In this document: in pieces, positions 55,708 to 64,000 of the stretch
Position numbering within the stretch: the stretch's first letter is position 1
Layout of the letters: each line of letters opens with the position of its first letter
Assembly (NCBI GenBank): GCA_950097015.1
Contig: CATNEN010000025.1
Coordinates: 868,001 to 932,000, forward strand
Reading direction: 5' to 3'
Length of the DNA stretch: 64,000 nt
Source: Macrostomum hystrix
Taxonomy: Eukaryota > Platyhelminthes > Macrostomidae
Notes under the pieces: model-generated
What the model was told of the DNA's origin: nothing
Databases searched by the model: none
The model's input: the letters and a program-made list of their open reading frames with translations, nothing else
Program-made: the position numbers and the translations under genes

Positions 55708-57330
55708 ATGCCATCGGGCAACACTGACAGTTGTGACAGCCGCGGCTTCCGCTGCTACTACGATCTGCTGCAGATTGATCCGGCTGTCAGCCAGGCCGAG
55801 TTGCGCCGAGCCTATCGGCATCAGGCCCTGATCTGGCATCCGGACAAGCAGCCGACGCCTGAACTTGCGACCGCCTCCGCCGAACAATTCCGACAAATTC
55901 AACGAGCCTATGAGATACTGAGCGATCCGCGCACCAGAGCCTGGTACGACGAGAATCGGCAGCGAATTCTGCGGCGTGGTGGTAGATCCAAGCGCCCGCC
56001 TGACGCAGGCGCGGAATCAGCCGCCGCTTCTGTCAACATTTTCGAATACTTTCCACCGGGCTGCTATCGCGATTATAGCGACGGACCTGGTGGATTTTTC
56101 AGCGTCTACAATGGACTGTTTGACCGGCTGGCTGCGGAGTTCACGCAGTCAATGAGCACGAACGGAATGGGCGACTCTGTCCCGCCACCGCCTATGCCAG
56201 GTTAGCTTAAGTTGTCTAGGGGATAAACTCCCACGAACTCTTCTACTTCCAAGTGAAACTCCTGCTCCAGTTATTAGCATGCTTCAGCATCACTCAACCC
56301 CTCTTCTCAATCTACCCCTACTCTCACTCTACATCTCTTCTCACTCTACATCTCTTCTCACTCTGCCCCTCTTCTCACTCTACATCTCGTCTCACTCTCC
56401 ATCTCTTCTCCCTCTACCCCTCTTCTCACTCTACATCTCTTCTCACTCTACATCTCTTCTCACTCTACATCTCTTCTCACTCTACATCTCGTCTCACTCT
56501 ACATCTCTTCTCACTCTGCCCCTCTTCTCACTCTACCCATCTTCTTAATCTACCCTCTTCTTCTCACTCTACCCTCTTCTCAATCTACCCCTCTTCTACG
56601 TACTCTACTTCTATTCTCACTCAACACCTCTTCTCATTCTGCCCCTACTCTCTCACTACCCCTCTTCTCCCTCTCTCCCTCTCTCACTGTTAGGGTTCTG
56701 AGAAAGTTTGAGCAGTAAATCACAGTGCAATCTCAATCCACCGCAGCATTCGGCAGGTCGGACTCAGACTTCGAATCGGTGGTTGCGCCATTCTACTCCA
56801 GCTGGGAGGCTGCGGCTGCGGCCTCGGCCAATCAGCAGAGCCGCAGCGAAGAGATTCGGGTCCTAATCGCATTTGTCAAGGCCTGGGATCCGCGAGTGCT
56901 TAATTGGCGACTGAAGGCGGCATCGAATTTAATAACCGGCTTAGCCGAAGAGGAGGCAGTCCGTGCCTCAGTTGGTAGGTCTGTGCAAGCCGGTCTCTTT
57001 GTCTGCCTCGGTGCTCTGATTGGCGGCGGCTTATCGTCATCTTCTACTAGTAGAGGCGGCAGTTACGGCCTGGCGCTGGGCGCAGCCTTCGCTGGCGCCG
57101 CCTACGCCCTGCTCAGTTGGGGCCAGTTTGTTTCGCTAGCCGAAGCTCTGCGCCTGATGCCGGCGGAGAAGAGGACGCGCTTGGCGGAGCTCACTCTGGA
57201 CACTATGCGAGAGGTGAACGCCATGGACACGGCTACCTGGGCGTCGCTGATTGTCACTGACGCCGCCTTCCGTGCCCGACTGCTCAGCCAGGCTAGAGAG
57301 TTCGCTTGCGGTAAAACTACTCATGATTAG
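55708..57330 (+). CDS. Chimeric gene: DNAJC21 N-terminal half fused to a C19orf12 domain
   Basis: Exon 1 is 55708-56200 and exon 2 is 56747-57330 (phase 1), 358 residues. Residues 1-164 match the first exon of DNAJC21 (58457): J domain at about 16-90 with HPD intact (LIWHPDKQP), FEYFPPGCYRDYSD and the Pro-rich end. Exon 2 opens like DNAJC21 exon 2 (FGRSDSDFESVVAPFYSSWE) and reaches IAFVKAWDPRV (about 205-215), with roughly 28 residues deleted in between. From about residue 220 to the end the frame encodes a full C19orf12-like domain: glycine-rich hairpin (LGALIGGG, LALGAAFAGAAY), LRLMPAEKRTRLAELTLDTM, and RLLSQAREFA. The DNAJC21 zinc fingers are absent. The predicted protein would bring Hsp70 to a membrane. 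The intron is a 17-bp CT-rich array unrelated to that of DNAJC21. Gene model is strong; function is inference. Confidence 0.88.
56285..56690. repeat. Minisatellite, 17-bp CT-rich unit, in the chimera's intron
   Basis: About 22 copies of CTCACTCTACATCTCTT with variants CTGCCCCTCTT. It is strand-asymmetric: almost pure pyrimidine plus A on the + strand, with very few AG, so it acts as a very long polypyrimidine tract. Confidence 0.93.
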
Positions 57331-57664
57331 TCTGCAGCGGCTGGCCATGGGACTCTGGGATGAAAAACTGGGAGATGAAGTACTCTTGTGATTGACTATA
57401 TGACCTGCATTTTAACTGTAAATTATAGTTTTTATTATGTGGGCATGTAGTTAATGATTACATTAATCTATCTGTGTCAACGCAATTTATCTGCTGTACT
57501 CTTAACTTAAATCAATATTGCGTAGTAACAACTCTGTTGCCTACTACTATATAATTACCTAATTAATAAGAAACTGTCATTTAAATTTATATTTTTTGAA
57601 GCTCTAATTTCTCAGCGATCCGGACAAACTGCCCCCACCCGCTGTTGGACCCAACAGCTGTCAG

Positions 57665-58080
57665 AAATTATGAGACACGGGAGAGATGAGACACGTGAAA
57701 GATGAGACACGGGTAGAGATCAGACACGTGAGAGATCAGACACGGGAGAGATCAGACACGGGTAGAGATCAGACACGGGAGAGATCAGACACGGGAGAGA
57801 TCAGACACAGGAGAGATGAGACACGGGACAGATGAGACACGGGAGAGATGAGACACGGGAGAGATGAGACACGGGAGAGATGAGACACGGGAGAGATCAG
57901 ACACGGGAGAGATCAGACACGGGAGAGATCAGACACGGGAGAGATGAGACACGTGAGAGATCAGACACGGGAGAGATCAGACACGTGAGAGATCAGACAC
58001 GGGAGAGATCAGACACGGGAGAGATCAGACACGGGAGAGATCAGACACGTGAGAGATCAGACAGATCAGACAGATCAGAG
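57665..58080. repeat. Minisatellite, 16-bp unit
   Basis: About 26 copies of GAGAGATCAGACACGG with GATGAGACACGTG variants. It abuts the head of the SINE at 58085, replacing the SINE's first bases. Confidence 0.93.
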
Positions 58081-58084
58081 AGAT

Positions 58085-58342
58085 CGAGTCTGCCTCTCGC
58101 ACCAAGGTCCCTGAGCTCGAATCCGCGGCGAGGCCACATTAGTTTGAGTCGCAGCCGCGGAGAGAAGGCATGGGAGCTTGTCGTGCAATTTTCGTCCTTG
58201 AGGGTCAAAGTGTACACTGCCTGACGAAGTCGGGCCGGATATGCACACCTGTTTGAGTTAGAGGTCAGCGGAATGGGCCGAGTTGTCTCTCGTTGGCTGC
58301 GGGTCTAGTGTCACCAAGTGATGTGCCCCACAGTCCTCCTGC

Positions 58343-58377
<35 letters not shown>
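58085..58377 (+). mobile_element. SINE family B, ending at the DNAJC21 acceptor
   Basis: Head partly lost; CTGCCTCTCGCACCAAGG, B-box AGCTCGAATCCGCGG, GAGTCGCAGCCGCGGAGAG, TGACGAAGTCGGGCCGG, GGAATGGGCCGAGTTGTCTC and a clean (ATT)n tail. CCTTGCAG follows the tail directly. Confidence 0.88.
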
Positions 58378-58456
58378 CTTGCAGCCAAAGGGAGTCACAC
58401 GCAGACTCGGCAGCACCTGTACATAGCTGGATCATTGATTTAGCTCGAATTTCGTC

Positions 58457-61315
58457 ATGACTTCGACCGATCCGAAAAGCGGCGGAGTTCGCTGCTACTA
58501 CGACCTGTTGGAAGTTGAGCGTCAGGCAACTGACGACGAATTAAAGAAGGCCTACAGGCGCCTGGCGTTACGCTGGCATCCAGATAAGAATCCAGACCGC
58601 GTTGAGGAGGCCACCGCTCATTTCCGATTGGTTCAGAAGGCCTACGAGACTCTCTCTGATCCGCAGGAGCGAGCCTGGTACGACAAGCACCGGGAGCGCA
58701 TTCTCAAAGGCGGCCTCGGGCGCGGCGAGGCCTACCAGGAGGAGCGGCTGGACGTATTTCAATACTTCACCTCGGCTTGCTACGATGATTATGACGACGG
58801 CGAAGAGGGCTATTTCACTGTGTACGCCAAGGTGTTCAACGATCTGGCCGAGGAGGAGAGGCGGGCCTGCGACGGAGACGACGAGCCGCCGCCAGATTTT
58901 CCAGGTTGGTGCCACCACAGATTGACATTTCAGACTGTATGACAAATTTATTGTTGCTCCTAAATACTCAAGTACATTAATGTGTCCTGGACTTCATATA
59001 GATCCTCAGGTACATTAATGTGTCCTGGACTTCATTTAGATCCTCAGGTACATTAATGTGTCCTGGACTTCATTTAGATCCTCAGGTACATTAATGTGTC
59101 CTGGACTTCATTTAGATCCTCAGGTACATTAATGTGTCCTGGACTTCATATAGATCCTCAGGTATATTAATGTGTCCTGGACTTCATATAGATCCTCAGG
59201 TACATAAATGTGTCCTGGACTTCATATAGATCCTCAGGTACATTAATGTGTCCTGGACTTCATATAGATCCTCAGGTACATTAATGTGTCCTGGACTTCA
59301 TATAGATCCTCAGGTACATTAATGTGTCCTGGACTTCATATAGATCCTCAGGTACATTAATGTGTCCTGGACTTCATATAGATCCTCAGGTACATTAATG
59401 TGTCCTGGACTTCATATAGATCCTCAGGTACATTAATGTGTCCTGGACTTCATATAGATCCTCAGGTACATTAATGTGTCCTGGACTTCATATAGATCCT
59501 CAGGTACATTAATGTGTCCTGGACTTCATATAGATCCTCAGGTACATTAATGTGTCCTGGACTTCATTTAGATCCTCAGGTACATAAATGTGTCCTGGAC
59601 TTCATTTAGATCCTCAGGTACATTAATGTGTCCTGGACTTCATACAGATCCTCAGGTGAATATTATTAACTTCCCAGATCATCAGGTTGATATTATAAGC
59701 TTCCCAAATCCCAAGGTAGATATTATAAACTTCCTGAATCCTCAGGTTGATATTATAAGCTTTCCAAATCCTCAGGTTGATATTATAAGCTTTCCAAATC
59801 CTCAGGTTGATATTATAAGCTTTCCAAATCCTCAGGTTGATATTATAAGCTTTCCAAATCCTCAGGTTGATATTATAAGCTTTCCAAATCCTCAGGTTGA
59901 TATTATAAGCTTTCCAAATCCTCAGGTTGATATTATAAGCTTTCCAAATCCTCAGGTTGATATTATAAACTTCCCAAATCGTCAGGTTGATACTAATGTC
60001 TTTCTATAGATCATAATTGCAAGCTTCGAGTATATTGTGACAAAACATTGCAGAATTCGGTCGCTCCGACTCGCCCTACGACAATGTTGTTGGCCCCTTC
60101 TACTCCCACTGGGAGACCTTCTTCACTCGCAAATCCTACGTCTGGGTGGAGAAGTACGACACCAGGGAGGCGCCGAATAAGTACGCCCGCAAGGCCATGG
60201 AGAAGGAGAACCGGGCAGCCAGGGACGCCGCTAGGCGGGAGCGCAACGAAGAGGTGCGCACCCTGGTGGCATTCGTTAAGAAGCGCGATCCCCGCGTTGT
60301 AGCCGAACGACGCCGACTAGAGGCTCGGGCTCGCGAAGTTGAAGCCAAAGCCAAGGCCATGGCCTCGGCGGCTCGCCGGGCTCACCTGGAGACCGCCAGT
60401 CGTTACCAGGCCCCGGCCTGGGCTCGCACCGACGAGTTGGAGGCCGAACTCGCCAAGATCGAAGCCGAGCACGGCGCCGGGGCGTCCGATTTCGACGATT
60501 CCGACGACGATCAGGTAGCTGACCAAGGAGGTGAAGGAATTGTTGAAGACGGCGAGGCGGTGGATAATCGAGCAGCCGAGGCTGAAGCAGAATCAGACAA
60601 TGAGCTGATGTGCTTAGTCTGCGAGAAAATGTTCCGCACTCCGGGTGCCAAGCAGAGCCACGACCGTTCCAAGCGGCACCGGGAACGCCTGGAACTGCTG
60701 CGCGCTGAGATGGCCAGGCACGATCGAGTTGAATTGTTGACATCAAGCGAACAACAAGCCGAACAGGGAGGTCGAGTTCCAGACGAGCACGGCGACGAAG
60801 AGGAAGATGAATCTACGGAGGCGACCAAGAAATCTAAAAGCGGCAAGAAGAACAACAAAAAGAATAAGAAGCGTCAGCAGCTTCAGTTGAACGACTCGGA
60901 CAAAGAAGATCAGAAAGAGCAGAACGAGGAAGCTGATGCAGGCAATGCCAAGGAGGTCGCTGTGGAGAGCGCAGGCTCCAATGATGACGAAGACGAAGCA
61001 TCTAAGCAGGCTTCGTCGTCGAAGAAGCCTCGCCGCAGGAAGGATCGTCAGCGACAGAAACAGCAGGAGCTGCTTGAACAGCGACGCCAGGAGGTGGCCG
61101 AGGCGGCTGCTGATGGCGCCGATGGCGTCGCTAACTCGGTTACTCAGGTGTGCAAATCCTGTCGACAATGGTTCGAATCGAAGAATGCGCTATTCAAGCA
61201 TTTGAAGGAGAGCGGCCATGCGGCGGTTAAGCCTGGAGCAGCAGCTGCCGCCGCCGCTGCCGCCGCATCGTCTGCGCGGACAGATAGTAAAAAGTCTAAC
61301 AGTAAGCGCAAGTAA
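58457..61315 (+). CDS. DNAJC21: DNAJC21 (yeast Jjj1-type) J-domain ribosome-biogenesis factor
   Basis: Exons 58457-58904 and 60054-61315 (phase 1), 569 residues, close to the human length. The J domain is at about 12-85 with HPD (LRWHPDKNP). Then LDVFQYFTSACYDDYDD, FGRSDSPYDNVVGPFYSHWE, KYDTREAPNKYARKAMEKEN and VAFVKKRDPRV, the family middle region with charged helix. A first C2H2 finger is at about 334-360 (LMCLVCEKMFRTPGAKQSH) and a second at about 516-540 (VCKSCRQWFESKNALFKH), separated by acidic and Lys-rich stretches. DNAJC21/Jjj1 stimulates Hsp70 in the cytosol to release export factors from the pre-60S ribosome. The neighbouring gene at 55708 is a rearranged copy. The intron contains two arrays. 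Confidence 0.95.
58935..59655. repeat. Minisatellite, 38-bp unit, in DNAJC21 intron
   Basis: About 19 near-identical copies of CTTCATATAGATCCTCAGGT plus ACATTAATGTGTCCTGGA. Each has CCTCAG|GTACAT, a very good acceptor/donor look-alike. Confidence 0.95.
59656..60000. repeat. Minisatellite, 30-bp unit, in DNAJC21 intron
   Basis: About 12 copies of TTGATATTATAAGCTTTCCA plus AATCCTCAGG, joined directly to the 38-bp array and sharing its ATCCTCAGGT core. Each has TCCTCAG|GTTGAT. Confidence 0.95.
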
Positions 61316-62487
61316 TTCGCCACCAATACCGAGTAGGCATACAGTTGCTAATAGCATTTCTCTGTGACAACTTTCTTACGCAGTGACTCGTGGCTAGATT
61401 ATTGCATAGATATTTTATGCGGTTTCTGTCTCTGTACGTAATAAAATATTAATGTCGAAACAAAAAATACACGGCTGCATTCTGAAAAAGCTCATATAAA
61501 CTAATGATCATTTTTGGGGTCATTTTATTTTCAACTCTGTTGCTAAAATCCCTCCACCCCCCCCCGGATGTGTGTTGGCTTAACATTCTCATTTTGGGAT
61601 TTCGCTTTCCCATTGGCGAGTAGGCAAGGGCTGTGCGTGCGCGAGTGTGCCAAATCGGCATGACGATAACTAAAAAAACAAAACTGGTCGTTGCCCGCAT
61701 CTCGTGCTCGGCTGTAATCGCCTATTTCTGATGAAAATGCTGCTCCGCGTCACAGCTGCAAACTGTGATTATTTTTGTGTGCGCTCGTCAAGAGAGGATA
61801 AGAGATTTCGGGGATTTTTTTGGGCGCGAGTGTTTACCGCCGATTTTTTTCACTTTCATTTTATTTTTATAGTCGAGAAAACAACGCTGATTTGTTTACT
61901 GAGTGTTTCCCGAGCGCGACCAAAATAGAAACTTCATGCTCAGCTACCCATTGTTAGATGGTAGTTTGAATGGCATCATCAAATTCTATTATGCGCCAGT
62001 GCTTCCTAACAGGCGAAAGAAGCAGACCCGATGCTGACACGACAATGCTAGTTTTTTTGCTCAACTTTCTATAGCACTTCGTTTGACACGTGGAGCACGT
62101 ATTGTGTATTTATTCTCATGAACTGATGAGCATGCTTTCTTAAAGTATGAGTACAGTATGAGTACGACTTAGAATCCCTGAGCTCGGCGAGGCCACATTC
62201 CGTGGAAAGAAGGCTTTGAGGACCTAAGAGTATACACAGCCTGAGGGTGAGAAAGTCAGGGCAGATGAGCACCCCTGTGTGCGTGTGTGCTCAGGAGTCG
62301 GTGGAATGGGCAGAATTGCCTCCTCGCTAGCTGCGGCTCTAGTGTCACCACATGATGTGTGATGATGTGTATCGCACCTTGATTACGTAATCACGACGCC
62401 CCGATTATAAAAATCGGCACATCACGGATTGATTAAATCCTGCGTTAATAAACTCTTCTTCGGACAGGAAATTAAACAGGATTTCTG
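61316..62487. other. Intergenic
   Basis: AATAAAATATT at 61440 is the likely poly(A) signal of DNAJC21. AT-rich DNA and a degraded SINE B at 62165-62365 follow. Frames on both strands here are short and unsupported. Confidence 0.55.
62165..62365 (+). mobile_element. SINE family B, degraded copy
   Basis: AATCCCTGAGCTCGGCGAGG, GAAAGAAGGCTTTGAGG, GGTGAGAAAGTCAGGGCAGA, CTCAGGAGTCGGTGGAATGG and GCAGAATTGCCTCCTCGCTA are recognisable; parts of the body and the tail are missing. Confidence 0.8.
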
Positions 62488-62757
62488 ATGGCTACCTTTG
62501 TTCCACTGGCAATGCGACGCCCGTGTAATATACAAAGAAAGTTGGAACGCTTCAGACTCTTACTCTCCTTTGTGCCTACGCGCTGCAGTAAGTGCCTTTG
62601 GGATGCCGAAGTTATGAAGCGCACGGTTGCAGAACTCTGGGATCATACAGCAGTCAATTATCCCAGATCCCCTCATCTCGCGTGTGAGCGCTGCGATCGT
62701 GATATACAAAAAAGAGAGATTAAAAAGCTAGAAGTTATGCAAAGTTTCATTGCACAG
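62488..62757 (+). CDS. Possible first exon of an unknown gene
   Basis: ATG at 62488 opens 90 codons to CAG|GTATGT at 62758, a good donor in phase 0; unspliced, the frame stops at 62886. The segment is Arg/Lys-rich and has two Cys pairs (CSKC near residue 33 and CERC near residue 70), which could form a zinc site. I do not recognise a family, and no following exon is visible before the array at 63.4 kb. It could also be a remnant of a transposon gene. Confidence 0.3.
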
Positions 62758-62886
62758 GTATGTTTTGCATTGAGTCCCCGTCCTGAATCTAACACAGACT
62801 CAAGGGTTATCCGTCACAAACTGAACAAAAAGAGATTTCAGATTGGGCTCTCGGGGATCAAAGGTAGGGAGCGGCCTACTATATAG

Positions 62887-63384
62887 CCGCTGGGAGATGT
62901 GACTAGGCTAAAATACGCGTTCGCGGTCATATCTTCCCATGTCCGGTCCTGCTTCCCCCCCATCCTCCCATCCCTTCAGTAGCCGACCAATTGGCGGCTG
63001 GGAGATTTTGAAGCTCTAGCTTTTTTATCCCCAAAAGCAGCCCCCCAACCGGCTGCCTGGCTGTAAGCGCTCTTCCCCAAACTCCTTCCCTGCGTTTGAG
63101 CTTGTATTAAAGTCATTTAGACGTTGAGTTCTCGCCTACGTATTGCAGATGTAGTGCATCATCGCAGAACTGCGTGCATGTAGATTTACTGTCTTAAAAT
63201 GTGATTTGTTTGTTATTTTATCGTTTACATATGTATAATATGTGCTTATTCTGTTGCCCTACAATTTAATTCTGTGTTTTATTGGTACCGATTCGCAGAT
63301 CTCAGTTGCTAAGGTAAGCATTCTGCAGCATATTGTGCCGATATACTTTGCAAGTTAATTGTTGCTTGACGATAATACTTTGTT
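62887..63384. other. Intergenic or intronic, nothing recognised
   Basis: Pyrimidine-rich patches and AT-rich DNA; no supported gene or element. Confidence 0.4.
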
Positions 63385-64000
63385 TAGGAAGAGAGCAGAG
63401 GATAGCAGGGAGTAGATCAGTAGGATGGGACTAGATCAGGGGAGAGAATAGAAGGGACTAGATCAGGGGAGAGGATAGGATGGGACTAGATCGGAGAGGA
63501 TAGGATGGGACTAGATCAGGGGAGAGGATAGGATGGGACTAGATCAGGGGAGAGGATAGAAGGGACTAGATCAGGGGAGAGGATAGAAGGGACTAGATCA
63601 GGGGAGAGGATAGGATGGGACTAGATCAGGGGAGAGGATAGGATGGGACTAGATCAGGGGAGAGGATAGGATGGGACTAGATCAGGGGAGAGGATAGAAG
63701 GACTAGATCAGGGGAGAGGATAGAAGGGACTAGATCAGGGGAGAGGATAGGATGGGACTAGATCAGGGGAGAGGATAGGATGGGACTAGATCAGGGGAGA
63801 GGATAGGATGGGACTAGATCAGGGGAGAGGATAGAAGGGACTAGATCAGGGGAGAGGATAGGATGGGACTAGATCAGGGGAGAGGATAGAAGGGACTAGA
63901 TCAGGGGAGAGGATAGGATGGGACTAGATCAGGAGAGAGGATAGGATGGGACTAGATCAGGGGAGAGGATAGGATGGGACTAGATCAGGGGAGAGGATAG
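63385..64000. repeat. Minisatellite, 27-28-bp unit, cut by the window end
   Basis: About 23 copies of GATCAGGGGAGAGGATAGGA plus TGGGACTA, alternating with a 27-bp AGAAGGGACTA variant. The array continues beyond the window. Confidence 0.95.

Larger units (their letters stand above)
57331..58456. other. Intergenic with 16-bp array and SINE B
   Basis: AT-rich DNA, a 16-bp minisatellite (57665-58080), then a SINE B whose (ATT)n tail runs to 58376. Directly after it CCTTGCAG ends at 58384, the presumed acceptor for the DNAJC21 5' UTR. Confidence 0.65.

Noticed and set aside
55708..57330. The chimera as a pseudogene of DNAJC21
   Set aside because: The frame is intact through both parts, splice sites and HPD are kept, and the C19orf12 part is complete; no disabling change is visible.

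Overview
This is a eukaryotic, almost certainly animal, nuclear DNA window. It has spliced genes with GT..AG introns, tRNA-derived SINEs, inverted-repeat DNA transposons and a very high load of minisatellites. Recognisable animal genes are cytohesin, RAB32/38, FKBP8, NDUFB10, BCAS2, NCBP3, ENKD1, DNAJC21 and C19orf12. Two universal stress proteins and an apparently unpaired 3' splice acceptor just upstream of almost every start codon (the pattern left by spliced-leader trans-splicing) suggest a flatworm-like invertebrate. A free-living flatworm such as Macrostomum would fit, but the species is an inference.

Layout: tail of a tail-anchored golgin-like coiled-coil gene (1-1430); a large low-complexity protein of unknown function (2973-6551, perhaps to 6678); ENKD1-like (10834-11487); cytohesin (12223-14657); two universal stress proteins (16039-16560, 18214-18687); FKBP8-like (19727-25411); NCBP3-like (27221-30283); an RRM protein (31973-35520); C19orf12-like (37094-37513); an ARM-like gene resembling TMCO6 (38092-40108); NDUFB10 (40816-43977); RAB32/38 (44819-47219); BCAS2/SPF27 (50553-51838); a DNAJC21::C19orf12 chimera (55708-57330); the intact DNAJC21 (58457-61315); and a weak first exon at 62488. 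Every gene I can support is on the + strand.

The most notable item is the chimera. Its first exon and the start of its second are DNAJC21 (J domain with HPD, same intron position and phase), and the reading frame then runs without interruption into a complete C19orf12-like membrane domain. Intact copies of both source genes lie in the same window on the same strand (C19orf12 about 18 kb upstream, DNAJC21 about 1 kb downstream). The predicted product is a membrane-anchored Hsp70 co-chaperone that has lost the DNAJC21 zinc fingers.

The second theme is repeats. Most introns, and many intergenic gaps, are filled by a tandem array private to that site (periods 15-54 bp). Several arrays have AG|GT in each unit. 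Because many periods are multiples of three, the arrays create long spurious ORFs on both strands; these are not genes. Two tRNA-derived SINE families, a TTAA-flanked foldback element, a short TIR element and an unclassified dispersed repeat account for much of the rest.
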